This document shows, piece by piece, positions 17,753-26,887 of a stretch of 64,000 nucleotides of DNA. A model generated the notes under the pieces. It saw nothing but the letters and a program-made list of their open reading frames with translations. It made no database searches and was not told where the DNA came from. Made by a program: the position numbers and the translations under genes. The DNA is taken from NCBI RefSeq assembly GCF_001898805.1, contig NZ_MKVJ01000006.1, positions 11,861-75,860 on the forward strand, in the 5' to 3' direction. How positions within the stretch are numbered: position 1 is the stretch's first letter; every line of letters begins with the position of its first letter. This stretch comes from Leifsonia sp. 71-9. Its GTDB lineage: Bacteria > Actinomycetota > Actinomycetes > Actinomycetales > Microbacteriaceae.

Positions 17753-17897
17753 CAGGCGGCTCCCGACTTCCTCACCGACTGCAGTGGTAACCTGCCGAGC
17801 GGCTTGCTCGTCCGGGACTCTCCGGGAGTGGGCGGGGGCCCCACAGAACAGGCGCAGCGGGAAAACACGTGCGCTTCACGAACAGGAGAGCGTCACC

Positions 17898-19274
17898 ATG
17901 TCTGACACCGATGCGAAGCCGGACGAACGCACCCGCATCCTGGTCGTGACGCCGGACACCCTCGGCCAGCTGATGGCCGGACCGGCGATCCGTTCCTGGG
18001 AGATCTCGAAGGCTCTCTCGCAGTTCGCGGACGTGCGCCTCGTGTCGACCACGGCCTCCACCATCACGGCCACCGACTTCCACGTCGCCTTCGCCGACGA
18101 CGACGCCCTCCGCGGCCACGTCGCCTGGGCCGAGGTGCTGGTGTTCCAGGGCCACATCCTGCGCAGCCACCCGTGGATCAAGCAGACCGACACCATCATC
18201 GTGGCCGACATCTACGACCCGATGCACCTCGAGCAGCTCGAGCAGGCCAAGGACTTCGGCCCGGAGGAGCGCCTCGCGCTGTCGATCGACACCGTCGAGG
18301 TGCTGAACGACCAGCTGGAGCGCGCGGACTACCTCGTGTGCGCCTCCGAGAAGCAGCGCGACTTCTGGCTCGGCCAGCTGGCCGGCCTCGCCCGCATCAA
18401 CCCCGCGACCTACGACCGCGACCCGAGCCTGCGCTCCCTGCTGGGCATCGCGCCGTTCGGCGTTCAGAACGAGCCGCCCGTGCAGAAGCGCCACGGCATC
18501 AAGGGCGCGGTGGACGGCATCGGCCCCGACGACAAGGTGATCATCTGGGGCGGCGGGATCTACAACTGGTTCGATCCTCTGACGCTCATCGACGCGGTCG
18601 ACCGCGCGCGCCGGTCGCACCCCGATCTGCGCCTCTACTTCCTGGGCGCCGCCCATCCCAACCCCAACATCCCGACGATGCGGATGGCGGTGGCGGCGCG
18701 CCAGCGCGCGGAGGACCTGGGCCTCCTCGGCACGACGGTCTTCTTCAACGAGTCCTGGGTCCCCTACGCCGACCGCGCCGACTACCTGCTCGACGCGGAC
18801 CTCGGCGTCAGCACCCACTTCGACCACCTCGAGACCGCCTTCAGCTTCCGCACCCGCATCCTCGACTACCTCTGGGCCTCCCTGCCGATCGTCAGCACCG
18901 ACGGCGACACGTTCGCCTCCCTGGTGCGCGAGAACGACCTCGGCCGCATCGTCCCGCCGGAGGATGTGGAGGCGCTCGCCACCGCGATCGAGGAGCTCCT
19001 CTACGACGACGACGCACGCGAGCGGATCAGCGCCAACGTCCGCGAGTTCGCCAAGGACCTCACCTGGGAGCACTCGCTGGCGGCCCTCGTCGAGTTCTGC
19101 AAGAACCCCTCCCCGGCGCCCGACCGGGTGGCGGGCATCGTCTCCGAGCGGGCCCGCATCGACAGGGACCTCCGCATCCGCATCGCCGGCCTGGAGTCGA
19201 GCACGTCGTGGCGTCTGACGCGCCCCCTGCGCGCCCTCACCGGGCGCCTGTCGGCGCGACGCCGCGGGCTATAA
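17898..19274 (+). CDS. GT4-like glycosyltransferase (stand-alone paralogue of the fused domain)
   Basis: The product has 458 residues, mostly one GT-B fold: ILVVTPDTLGQLMAGPAIRS at the N terminus, VIIWGGGIYNWFDPLTLIDA mid-protein and FRTRILDYLWASLPIV in the donor-binding half. It is clearly paralogous to residues 367-785 of the 825-residue protein at 9580-12057. The tail STSWRLTRPLRALTGRL is a feature seen at the C terminus of many actinobacterial surface-glycan transferases. AGGAG lies 9 nt before the ATG. TAACCT in the 145-bp upstream gap may be its -10. Confidence 0.83.
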   Translation: MSDTDAKPDERTRILVVTPDTLGQLMAGPAIRSWEISKALSQFADVRLVSTTASTITATDFHVAFADDDALRGHVAWAEVLVFQGHILRSHPWIKQTDTIIVADIYDPMHLEQLEQAKDFGPEERLALSIDTVEVLNDQLERADYLVCASEKQRDFWLGQLAGLARINPATYDRDPSLRSLLGIAPFGVQNEPPVQKRHGIKGAVDGIGPDDKVIIWGGGIYNWFDPLTLIDAVDRARRSHPDLRLYFLGAAHPNPNIPTMRMAVAARQRAEDLGLLGTTVFFNESWVPYADRADYLLDADLGVSTHFDHLETAFSFRTRILDYLWASLPIVSTDGDTFASLVRENDLGRIVPPEDVEALATAIEELLYDDDARERISANVREFAKDLTWEHSLAALVEFCKNPSPAPDRVAGIVSERARIDRDLRIRIAGLESSTSWRLTRPLRALTGRLSARRRGL

Positions 19275-19275
19275 T
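19270..19275 (+). promoter_or_regulatory. Consensus -10 TATAAT overlapping a stop codon
   Basis: A perfect TATAAT spans the TAA stop of the preceding glycosyltransferase gene. CTGTCG about 16 bp upstream is a weak -35. The ATG of the exporter permease follows 33 nt later, so the exporter genes may have their own promoter. Confidence 0.5.
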
Positions 19276-19308
19276 CCATCGAATCCCCGAAAGAGAATCG
19301 ACGACTAC

Positions 19309-20208
19309 ATGACAGCACAGGATCGATACCGCGCGCTCGCGACCGAGCGCATGGTGGCGGTCAGCGGCGACGACAGCTCGAGCGGTTCGTGGGCCTCCCT
19401 GCGTGACATCCTCCGTCACCGCGAGCTCCTCTCCCTGCTGGTCCGCCGCGATCTCAAGTCGCGGTACAAGGACAGCGTCCTCGGCTTCGTCTGGACCCTC
19501 GTCCGGCCGCTCACCCAGCTGCTCATCTACGCGATCGTCATCGGCAAGATCCTGAACGCGGAGCGCGGCATCCCCGACTTCGCGATCTACGTCTTCACCG
19601 GTCTGACCGTGTACGGACTGTTCAGCGAGATCATCAGCGGGACGACGGCCTCCATCGTCGGCAACGCCGGGCTGATCAAGAAGATCTACCTGCCGCGCGA
19701 GATCTTCCCGCTCGCCAGCGTCGGCTCCGCGATCTTCAACTTCCTCATCCAGTTCGCGATCCTGCTCATCGCGACCATCGTGATCGGCAAGCCTCCGCTC
19801 CACGCGGAGACGTGGTACCTCATCCCCTCAGTCCTCCTGCTGCTGGTCTTCGGCACGGCCTTCGGCCTCCTGCTGTCCGCGGTCAACGTGTACCTGCGCG
19901 ACGTGCAGTACCTCGTGGAGGTCGTCCTCCTGCTGCTGCTGTGGGCGTCGCCGATCGTCTACTCGTGGACCATGGTCCGGGACGCCCTCGGCCACTCGCT
20001 GGCGCTCGACATCTACACGGACAACCCGGTGACGCTCGCCGTCCTCGGGTTCCAGAAGGCGATGTGGGTCGGCGGCCAGGGCGTCGCCGAGTACCCCGAC
20101 CAGCTGCTGCTCCGCATGGGCATCGCCTTCGTGATCGGCGTCGTCCTCCTCTTCGGCTTCCAGCGGGTCTTCTCCCGGCTGCAGGGCAACTTCGCGCAGG
20201 TGGTGTGA
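19309..20208 (+). CDS. Polysaccharide ABC exporter permease (Wzm/TagG type)
   Basis: The 299-residue protein is an ABC-2 permease. A cytoplasmic N-terminal arm ends in LLSLLVRRDLKSRYKDSVLGFVWT, the amphipathic motif of Wzm/TagG proteins. Six hydrophobic segments follow from about residue 65. These permeases form the membrane channel that moves undecaprenyl-linked glycans or teichoic acids outward. The ATPase gene starts 2 bp downstream, giving a complete Wzm-Wzt pair. Its place among glycosyltransferases supports export of the polymer made here. Confidence 0.9.
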   Translation: MTAQDRYRALATERMVAVSGDDSSSGSWASLRDILRHRELLSLLVRRDLKSRYKDSVLGFVWTLVRPLTQLLIYAIVIGKILNAERGIPDFAIYVFTGLTVYGLFSEIISGTTASIVGNAGLIKKIYLPREIFPLASVGSAIFNFLIQFAILLIATIVIGKPPLHAETWYLIPSVLLLLVFGTAFGLLLSAVNVYLRDVQYLVEVVLLLLLWASPIVYSWTMVRDALGHSLALDIYTDNPVTLAVLGFQKAMWVGGQGVAEYPDQLLLRMGIAFVIGVVLLFGFQRVFSRLQGNFAQVV

Positions 20209-20209
20209 G

Positions 20210-21469
20210 ATGACGACCGACACGACTCTGACCGGCACGACGCCCGACGAGGCGGATACGCCCGAGATCGTCCGGGTGACCGACGTCTCGAAGCGGTTCG
20301 TGATCCGCAAGGACAACTCACTGAAGGAGCGGCTCGTCTCGTTCGGCCGCGGCAAGGAGCACCGCGAGGAGTTCTGGGCGCTCGACGACGTCAGCCTCAC
20401 CATCCGCGCCGGCCACACCGTGGCCCTGATCGGCCACAACGGCTCGGGCAAGAGCACCCTGCTCAAGGTCATCGGCGGCATCATCGACCCGACGTCCGGC
20501 AGCGTCGCGCGCCGCGGACGCATCGCGGCCCTCCTCGAGCTGGGCGCCGGATTCCACCCCGACCTCACCGGCCGCGAGAACGTCTACCTCAACGCCTCCA
20601 TACTCGGCCTCACCCGCGAGGACACGGAGGAGCGGTTCGACGAGATCCTGAGCTTCTCGGGCATCGGCGACTTCATCGACACCCAGGTCAAGTTCTACTC
20701 GTCCGGCATGTACGTGCGGCTCGCGTTCGCCGTCGCCGTCCACACGGACCCGGATCTGCTGCTGGTGGACGAGGTGCTCGCCGTCGGCGACGAGGCGTTC
20801 CAGCGCAAGTGCCTGGACAAGATCCGCTCCTTCCAGGAGGAGGGCCGGACGATCATCCTGGTCACCCACAACCTCAGCCAGGTCACCGAGCTCGCCGACC
20901 GCGCCATCCTGCTCAACCGCGGCGCGGTCGTCTACGACGGCGAGCCGGGCGAGGCCGTGACGGAGTTCCGCAACATCCTCGAGGGCCGCCGGGTCGTCGA
21001 GGCCGAAGCCGAGGCGGCCGTCCAGGCGGCCAAGCACGGCGAGCCGACGGTCACCGAGCACGGCCGCGTCCTCGAGGCCCGCGCCTGGGCCGAAGGCCGC
21101 GACCCGGGCGACCCGGTGCAGCCGGGCGACGACCTGCGCATCGAGGTCACCCTCGAGCACGACACCGGCATCTCCGACTGGATGTGCGCGATCCAGATCG
21201 ACAACACGCTCGGTCAGCCCGTCTACGGCACCACGACGCTGCGGATCGGGGCCGAGTTCCCCACCCTGCGCGAACGGCGCACGGTCGGCTTCGTGCTCCG
21301 CGACGCGCGGTTCGGCGCCGGCAAGTACTTCGTCAACGCCTCCCTGATGGACAGCGCGGGCCGCCACCTCTCGGACGTCCCGCAGGCATGCTCCTTCGAT
21401 GTGCCGTACTACCCGCTCGCCGTCGGCATGGTCCACGCGGTCCCCGAGGTGCTCGACCTCTCCTCCTGA
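20210..21469 (+). CDS. Polysaccharide ABC exporter ATPase with C-terminal glycan-binding domain (Wzt type)
   Basis: The product has 419 residues. Residues about 20-260 form the nucleotide-binding domain, with Walker A GHNGSGKST, signature YSSGMYVRLAFAVA and Walker B LLLVDEVLAVGDEA. Residues about 285-415 (RIEVTLEHDTGISDWMCAIQ onward) form a beta-rich domain like the Wzt C-terminal region, which binds the capped end of the glycan before export. The extra domain suggests coupling of export to a chain terminus, as in O9a-type systems. It pairs with the adjacent permease. Confidence 0.9.
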   Translation: MTTDTTLTGTTPDEADTPEIVRVTDVSKRFVIRKDNSLKERLVSFGRGKEHREEFWALDDVSLTIRAGHTVALIGHNGSGKSTLLKVIGGIIDPTSGSVARRGRIAALLELGAGFHPDLTGRENVYLNASILGLTREDTEERFDEILSFSGIGDFIDTQVKFYSSGMYVRLAFAVAVHTDPDLLLVDEVLAVGDEAFQRKCLDKIRSFQEEGRTIILVTHNLSQVTELADRAILLNRGAVVYDGEPGEAVTEFRNILEGRRVVEAEAEAAVQAAKHGEPTVTEHGRVLEARAWAEGRDPGDPVQPGDDLRIEVTLEHDTGISDWMCAIQIDNTLGQPVYGTTTLRIGAEFPTLRERRTVGFVLRDARFGAGKYFVNASLMDSAGRHLSDVPQACSFDVPYYPLAVGMVHAVPEVLDLSS

Positions 21470-21492
21470 CCCGCGAAGCCCCGAAGGGACCC

Positions 21493-22332
21493 ATGACTGC
21501 CTCCGTCCTCGTCGTCACGGTGACGTACAACTCGCTCGGAACGATCGACGACTTCCTGCGCTCCCTGCCGTCGGCCGGGTCGGTCGCCGAGGTCGTCGTC
21601 GCCGACAACGCCTCCGCGGAGGCGGCGGAGACCGGCGAGCGCGTCACGGCGGCGGGGTACCGGTTCGTCGCCCTGACCACCAACGAGGGCTACGGCGGCG
21701 GGGTGCGGGCCGCCGTCGACGCCGCCCGCACGGAGCCGGACTACATCCTCATCGTGAACCCGGACGTGGTCTTCACCCCCGGGTCGATCGACGCCCTCGT
21801 CTCGGCGGCCGACGAGCTCCCGGCGGGTGGCGCATTCGGTCCGACGATCCTCGATCCCGACGGCACCGTCTATCCGTCGGCGCGTCGTCTCCCGTCGCTG
21901 CGCACCGGTGTGGCGCACGCGCTGTTCGGCCGCATCTGGCCGAAGAACCCGTGGACCGTGCGCTATCGCGCCGAGAACGAGACCGACGCCCGCCGGGCGG
22001 CCGGCTGGCTCTCGGGTGCGTGCCTGCTCGTCCGCGCGACGGCGTATCGCGAGGTCGGCGGCTTCGACCCGGGATACTTCATGTACTTCGAGGACGTCGA
22101 CCTGGGCGACCGCCTCGGCAAGGCGGGCTGGCGCAACATGTACATCCCGGAGTCGCGCGTCCTGCACTCGGGAGCGCACTCCACCACCGGCGTGCGCAAG
22201 CCGATGGAGAAGGCGCACCACGACAGCGCCTACCGGTACCTCTCGCGCAAGTACGCGGCCTGGTACTTCGCGCCGCTGCGCGCCGCCGTGCGGCTCGGTC
22301 TCTGGGGCCGCCTGTGGTGGGTCTCGCGGTGA
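21493..22332 (+). CDS. Glycosyltransferase family 2, WbbL-like rhamnosyltransferase
   Basis: The 279-residue product has VVTVTYNSLGTIDDFLRSL, NEGYGGGVRAAVDAA, ILIVNPDVVFTPGSIDAL and FDPGYFMYFEDVDLGDRL. This ordered set is the hallmark of WbbL-type GT2 rhamnosyltransferases, which use dTDP-L-rhamnose. In mycobacteria a WbbL enzyme adds rhamnose to the linker between peptidoglycan and arabinogalactan. A similar linker or main-chain role here is an inference. It is followed by another GT2 gene with a GTGA overlap. Confidence 0.85.
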   Translation: MTASVLVVTVTYNSLGTIDDFLRSLPSAGSVAEVVVADNASAEAAETGERVTAAGYRFVALTTNEGYGGGVRAAVDAARTEPDYILIVNPDVVFTPGSIDALVSAADELPAGGAFGPTILDPDGTVYPSARRLPSLRTGVAHALFGRIWPKNPWTVRYRAENETDARRAAGWLSGACLLVRATAYREVGGFDPGYFMYFEDVDLGDRLGKAGWRNMYIPESRVLHSGAHSTTGVRKPMEKAHHDSAYRYLSRKYAAWYFAPLRAAVRLGLWGRLWWVSR

Positions 22333-23129
22333 GTCGCCTCTCCCCGCAGCGCATCGCGTCCGCGGTGCGCTGGCGCATCGCCCAGCGCCGGTACCGGTCG
22401 GGCGGCTTCCGCCTCGAGACCCTCGCCGGCCGCGCGGGCGACGGCGACCTCGCTCTCATCATGTGCCTCTGGAACCGGCGCGAGCGCATCGACACCGTGC
22501 TCGCGCAGCTCGACGCGCAGCGCATCGACGGCCGCCGCGTGCGCCTGCTGCTCTGGAACAACAACCCGGCCGACGACGCCTACTACCGCGAGCGGATCGG
22601 GCGGTTCACCCCGGCCGGTGCGCTCTCCGAGGTGGCCCTGTTCACGAGCCGGACGAACGTGGGCGGGCTCGGCCGCTTCTTCATCGCGCGGTCGCTGCGG
22701 GAGTCCGGCTACCGGGGGCCGTTCCTCATGCTCGACGACGACCAGGACGTGTCCGACCACTTCGTCGCCGATCTGCTCGCCGCCTCCGGCACGCACACCA
22801 TCGCGGGGTACTGGGCCTGGACGATGTCCGGCGACTATTGGGCGCGGGTGCCCGCCGAGCCCGGCGACCGCGTGAGCTACGTCGGGACGGGCGGCTGCGT
22901 GTGCGACATCGACATCGTCGCCGACGACGCCTTCTTCACCGAGCTGCCTCGCTACTTCGCCTTCCTCGAGGACATCTGGATGTGCGGGTACGCCCGTCGG
23001 CGAGGCTGGACGCTGCGCAAGGTGGACACCCCGCTGGAGTTCGTCCTCGACGAGACGAACCAGCACCACAGCCTCGCCGAGCGCAAGGCGGAGTTCTACC
23101 GCTACCTGCGCCTCGGCGAGCTGGACTGA
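22329..23129 (+). CDS. Glycosyltransferase family 2-like protein
   Basis: The 266-residue product shows LIMCLWNRRERIDTVLAQL near residue 40 and the acidic metal-binding run MLDDDQDVSDHFVADLL near residue 135, followed by YVGTGGCVCDIDIV. The GT-A layout is clear but the exact family is not; the NR and DDD pattern is loosely like galactofuranosyl or rhamnosyl transferases. The GTG start overlaps the previous stop. It is the last gene of the + strand exporter block and converges on the cell-wall-binding gene. Confidence 0.75.
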   Translation: MSRLSPQRIASAVRWRIAQRRYRSGGFRLETLAGRAGDGDLALIMCLWNRRERIDTVLAQLDAQRIDGRRVRLLLWNNNPADDAYYRERIGRFTPAGALSEVALFTSRTNVGGLGRFFIARSLRESGYRGPFLMLDDDQDVSDHFVADLLAASGTHTIAGYWAWTMSGDYWARVPAEPGDRVSYVGTGGCVCDIDIVADDAFFTELPRYFAFLEDIWMCGYARRRGWTLRKVDTPLEFVLDETNQHHSLAERKAEFYRYLRLGELD

Positions 23130-23148
23130 TCGCCCCGCACCCCGCCGA

Positions 23149-25236
23149 TCAGCAGGGGCGGAACGAGTCCAGGTCCGCGGACAGCGCCGCGGTCCCGCCG
23201 ATCAGCACGACCTTCGTCGCGCGCATCGTCACGATGTCGTTGCCGATCTGGCGCGGCAGGCAGCCTCCCGGTGAGACGAACAGCGGGGCTTTCGCGGCCC
23301 CGGCGAGCGTCGAGCCGGACAGCGCGTCGGGGAAGTCGATGCCGGAGGCGATGTAGACCGTCCCCGACGTCGGGAACGCCTTCACGTTGACCAGGTGGCT
23401 GGTCTCCCAGCGGTCCGCTCCCCCGATGCGGGTGACGGCGACGCCCGCTTGCTGCAGCGACGTGTCGAAGGCCGAGGCCACGGCGTTCGATCCTCCCACC
23501 ACCGTCGCGGACGTGATCTTGGCGGCCGCGACGTAGGCCGCCGTGCCCGCGTCCGCCGCGCCGTAGCCGGTGACGAGGATCATCGGCCGCCCGGCGGTGC
23601 CGGCGGCGGAGGCGGCCGACAGCGCGTCGGGGAAGTTCAGCCCCGAGGCGAAGTAGGCGCCGGTGGCGGTGGGGAACGCGTAGGCGGCGAGGGCCTGCGC
23701 GGTTGCGAAGCGGTCTCCGCCGGATATCCGCACGGTGTTCGGTTGCACGCCCGCGAGCGTGGCGATCACGGGATCGGCGATCACCGCGGTCCCGCCCACC
23801 ACGACGATCTTCTGCGGCTTGAGGCGCTTCACCTCGTCGAGGACGGGTCCGGGCAGGGCGCCTCCGGCGGTCAGCAGCAGCGGTCCCTTCTGGGCCGCTG
23901 CGGCGGCGCTGGCGGCGATCGCGTCGGGGAAGCTCACGCCGGACGCGATGTAGACGACCGGGACACCGGGCGTCGGGTACGCCGCCTTGGAGACCGCGGC
24001 GGATGTCGTCCATCGGTCCGCTCCCTGCACGCGGGAGGTGGCCGGTGTCCCCGACCCTCCGACCGCCGAGGAGTAGAAGGCCGACTTGCAGCCGAGGTCC
24101 GCCGTCGCGGCGGGATTGCCGCCCACCGGGAGGGCGGTGACACAGGCGAGGTACTGGCCCTCGCCGGTGCGCGGCACGCTGGCCGTGAACCCGTGGTTGG
24201 GGCCGGCGAGCGGGTAGGCGCCGCCGACGTCCGGGCGGCTCCCGTTCGCGGTGACCGTCTGCGTCGTGACCCCGGATGGCGTGTTCCAGGTGATGCGGAC
24301 GGACACCGCCGACTGCATCGCGGCGCGGTCGATGGCCCAGCCGGCGATGCCGAAGGTCGACGCGTTCAGCGCCGCGGACTCGAAGTTGCCGATCGGCGGG
24401 ACGACGCCGACCGTCGGACCGAACCAGTCGGTGTACAGCCGCCAGAAGTTGCGGTTGCCGTAGGCGGAGCAGGCGTCGCCCGTGCCGTAGAGGTTGGCGA
24501 GCGCCGCGGCGTTCGGCTGGTACGGCGTGTAGTAGTAGAGGGCCGCGGTCGCCGCGTTCTGGATCAGGACGTTCGACGAGCCGCAGGAGGCCGTCGGGCT
24601 GTAGCGCACCGGCACGGTGCCTCCGACCGGGTACCAGGTGAAGTACTGGCTGGTGCCGGGCGGGTTGCCGTACCTCTTGAACTGCCAGGCGGCCATGTAG
24701 ACCTGGTTGTAGAACCCGAAGTACTGGGCGTCGCAGGCGGCGGTGTCCGGGCAGGCGAAGCCGGTCGCGATCTTGTACTGGCCCGCTGTCGGCCAGGTGT
24801 CGGAGACGAGGCTCTGCTCCTTCTCCAGGAGCACGAGGAGCGTCTTCTGGCTGATCCCGCAGGCGGCGCCGACGCGGTAGATGATCGTCGCGGCGGACTC
24901 GTTCGCGGCGCCCGTGTACGCACCGCACATCGCGTCCGCGGCACGGGTGGTGGTGGACTGCCGGTAGTCCTTGAGACAGGTGTAGCCGGCGCGGCAGGCA
25001 TCCACCTTGCTGTTGAGGAAGGACTGCACGCCGTCGGCCGAGAGGGCGCCGCCGTTGTAGAAGTTCTCGTCGCTGATGATGTAGCCGGGCTTGAACTCCG
25101 AGCCCACCGCGGTGCGCACCGGCCCGGCGGCGGAGGCCGTCGGAGCCGTCGCCGGAACGACGGAGAAGGTCAACGCGATCGCCAGAGCGACAGCGAGGAT
25201 CATGGCGGCGCGCGCCCGAACGTGGCCGATCAACAT
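23149..25236 (-). CDS. Secreted cell-wall-binding-repeat (PF04122-type) protein, long form
   Basis: The product has 695 residues. An N-terminal signal peptide (hydrophobic AAMILAVALAIALTFSVV, then small residues to TASAAG) directs export. Residues about 40-275 form a Cys-containing domain with TLLVLLEKEQSLVSDTW, shared with the protein at 26885-28738. Residues about 280-380 (IAGWAIDRAAM) are unique to this copy. Residues about 395-695 hold three cell-wall-binding type 2 repeats, each with an R-x-x-G-x-D-R-W/F core (GADRWTTSAAVSKAAYP) and ASGxxFPDA. These repeats bind wall glycans. The ATG at 25236 is chosen because TAAGCT ends 7 nt upstream. Confidence 0.85.
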   Translation of the reverse strand: MLIGHVRARAAMILAVALAIALTFSVVPATAPTASAAGPVRTAVGSEFKPGYIISDENFYNGGALSADGVQSFLNSKVDACRAGYTCLKDYRQSTTTRAADAMCGAYTGAANESAATIIYRVGAACGISQKTLLVLLEKEQSLVSDTWPTAGQYKIATGFACPDTAACDAQYFGFYNQVYMAAWQFKRYGNPPGTSQYFTWYPVGGTVPVRYSPTASCGSSNVLIQNAATAALYYYTPYQPNAAALANLYGTGDACSAYGNRNFWRLYTDWFGPTVGVVPPIGNFESAALNASTFGIAGWAIDRAAMQSAVSVRITWNTPSGVTTQTVTANGSRPDVGGAYPLAGPNHGFTASVPRTGEGQYLACVTALPVGGNPAATADLGCKSAFYSSAVGGSGTPATSRVQGADRWTTSAAVSKAAYPTPGVPVVYIASGVSFPDAIAASAAAAAQKGPLLLTAGGALPGPVLDEVKRLKPQKIVVVGGTAVIADPVIATLAGVQPNTVRISGGDRFATAQALAAYAFPTATGAYFASGLNFPDALSAASAAGTAGRPMILVTGYGAADAGTAAYVAAAKITSATVVGGSNAVASAFDTSLQQAGVAVTRIGGADRWETSHLVNVKAFPTSGTVYIASGIDFPDALSGSTLAGAAKAPLFVSPGGCLPRQIGNDIVTMRATKVVLIGGTAALSADLDSFRPC

Positions 25237-25243
25237 ATCGCCG

Positions 25244-25249
25244 AGCTTA
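25244..25249 (-). promoter_or_regulatory. -10 hexamer TAAGCT, predicted leaderless start
   Basis: TAAGCT on the - strand is followed by 7 nt and the ATG at 25236. The upstream 60 bp are unusually AT-rich for this genome, consistent with a promoter. Confidence 0.55.
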
Positions 25250-25386
25250 GCCAACCCTGTGCAAACATTTCACGCTCAAACGCAAGAAACCTGCGCGGAT
25301 CAGCTCTCCACATCCCGCGTTCTGCGCCGCGGGCGCGGGGATGCGCGATTTCTCGTCACCCCCGGATTGGGGTCACCCCGACGGGC

Positions 25387-26253
25387 TCACTGCGCGTCGA
25401 GCAGCTCGTTCAGGTAGGTGCCGTAGCCGCTCTTCACCAGCGGCTGGGCCAGCGCCCGCAGCTGCGCGTCGTCGATCCAGCCGGCGCGCCAGGCGATCTC
25501 CTCGATGCACCCGACCTTGAAGCCCTGGCGGTCCTCGATCACGCGCACGTACTCGGACGCCTGCATCATGGACTCGAACGTCCCGGTGTCGAGCCACGCG
25601 GTGCCGCGGTCGAGCACCTGGACCTGGAGCGTGCCCGCCTCGAGGTAGCGCTCGTTGACGGTCGAGATCTCCAGCTCGCCGCGCGCGCTCGGGGTGATCG
25701 TCTTCGCGATCTCCACCACGCTGTTGTCGTAGAAGTAGAGGCCGGGCACCGCGTAGTTGCTCTTCGGCGCGGTGGGCTTCTCCTCGATGGAGAGGGCCGT
25801 GAAGTCCTCGTCGAACTCGACGACGCCGTACGACGTCGGGTTGCTCACGTGGTACGCGAAGATCAGGGCGCCGTCGATGTCGTTGTGGTTGCGCAGCGAG
25901 GTCCCGAGGCCGGCCCCGTGGAAGATGTTGTCGCCCAGCACCAGCGCCACCGACTCGTCGCCGATGAACTCCTCGCCGATGACGAACGCCTGGGCGAGGC
26001 CGTCCGGCGACGGCTGCACGGCGTACTCGAGCCGGATCCCGAGGTCGGAGCCGTCGCCCAGGAGCGCCTTGAACTGCTCGTTGTACTCGGGCGTGGTGAT
26101 GATGAGGATCTCGCTGATCCCCGCCATCATGAGCGTCGACAGCGGGTAGTAGATCATCGGCTTGTCGTAGATCGGCATCAGCTGCTTCGAGATGCCCTTG
26201 GTGATGGGCCACAGCCGGGTGCCGGAGCCGCCGGCCAGGATGATTCCGCGCAT
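25387..26253 (-). CDS. rmlA: Glucose-1-phosphate thymidylyltransferase
   Basis: The 288-residue product opens [20 protein letters not shown] with [17 protein letters not shown], the RmlA nucleotide-binding signature; [14 protein letters not shown] and [12 protein letters not shown] follow. It makes dTDP-glucose from dTTP and glucose-1-phosphate, the first step to dTDP-L-rhamnose. It follows rmlC by 13 bp on the same strand. Length and motifs match the short RmlA form. A GC-rich inverted repeat lies just past the stop (about 25358-25378) but has no T-run. Confidence 0.96.
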   Translation of the reverse strand: MRGIILAGGSGTRLWPITKGISKQLMPIYDKPMIYYPLSTLMMAGISEILIITTPEYNEQFKALLGDGSDLGIRLEYAVQPSPDGLAQAFVIGEEFIGDESVALVLGDNIFHGAGLGTSLRNHNDIDGALIFAYHVSNPTSYGVVEFDEDFTALSIEEKPTAPKSNYAVPGLYFYDNSVVEIAKTITPSARGELEISTVNERYLEAGTLQVQVLDRGTAWLDTGTFESMMQASEYVRVIEDRQGFKVGCIEEIAWRAGWIDDAQLRALAQPLVKSGYGTYLNELLDAQ

Positions 26254-26266
26254 GTTCCGGTGTCTC

Positions 26267-26875
26267 CTACTTCTTGTCGTTCAGCGTTGCGTAGAAGGCT
26301 CGCGCCGCCTCCCAGGTGGGCAGCAGACCCGAGGCGGCGGCCTCCGAGAGGCCGGGGGCCTCGGTGTCCTTCGGCGAGAGCAGCAGCTCCTCGGCCGGGA
26401 CAGGGAACTCCAGTCCGATCTCGGCGTCGAGCGGATTGATCCCGTGCTCGCGGGTGGGGTTGTAGACGTCGTTGACGAGGTAGCTGACCGTCGCGTCGTC
26501 CGTCAGGGCCACGAAGCAGTGCCCGATGCCCTCGGAGACGTAGATGGCCTTGCGGTCGACGTCGTCGAGGAGGACCGAGTCCCAGCTCCCGAAGGTCGGC
26601 GAGCCGACCCGGATGTCGATGGCGAAGTCGAGCACGGCACCGCGCGGGCACATCACGTACTTGGCCTGGCTCGGCGGGATGTCGGCGAAGTGGATGCCAC
26701 GGACCGAGCCACGACGCGAGACGGACGTGTTGCCCTGCTTGAGGTCGAGCGAGTGCCCCACCGCCTCCTCGAGGCGGTCGAACCGGTAGAACTCGAAGAA
26801 GAGTCCGCGGTCGTCCTGGTGCTGCTGCGGGGTGATCTCGTACGCGTCTGGGATGGAGAGTTCTCGGATCTGCAC
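26267..26875 (-). CDS. rmlC: dTDP-4-dehydrorhamnose 3,5-epimerase
   Basis: The 202-residue cupin-type product has [32 protein letters not shown] and [19 protein letters not shown], with the catalytic His in RGIHF and the Tyr/Asp pair expected of RmlC. It epimerises C3 and C5 of dTDP-4-keto-6-deoxyglucose. The GTG at 26875 is preferred because a -10 TAGACT ends 6 nt before it. rmlA follows closely. The enzyme is complete. Confidence 0.95.
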   Translation of the reverse strand: MQIRELSIPDAYEITPQQHQDDRGLFFEFYRFDRLEEAVGHSLDLKQGNTSVSRRGSVRGIHFADIPPSQAKYVMCPRGAVLDFAIDIRVGSPTFGSWDSVLLDDVDRKAIYVSEGIGHCFVALTDDATVSYLVNDVYNPTREHGINPLDAEIGLEFPVPAEELLLSPKDTEAPGLSEAAASGLLPTWEAARAFYATLNDKK

Positions 26876-26881
26876 CCGTGG

Positions 26882-26887
26882 AGTCTA
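26882..26887 (-). promoter_or_regulatory. -10 hexamer TAGACT overlapping the upstream stop codon; leaderless rmlC
   Basis: The first three bases of TAGACT are the TAG stop of the cell-wall-binding gene, and the GTG of rmlC follows 6 nt after the hexamer. rmlCA thus appears to have its own leaderless promoter. Confidence 0.55.

Noticed and set aside
25358-25378. GC-rich inverted repeat after rmlA as a terminator
   Set aside because: The stem is short and has no T-run, so I could not support it as a terminator.
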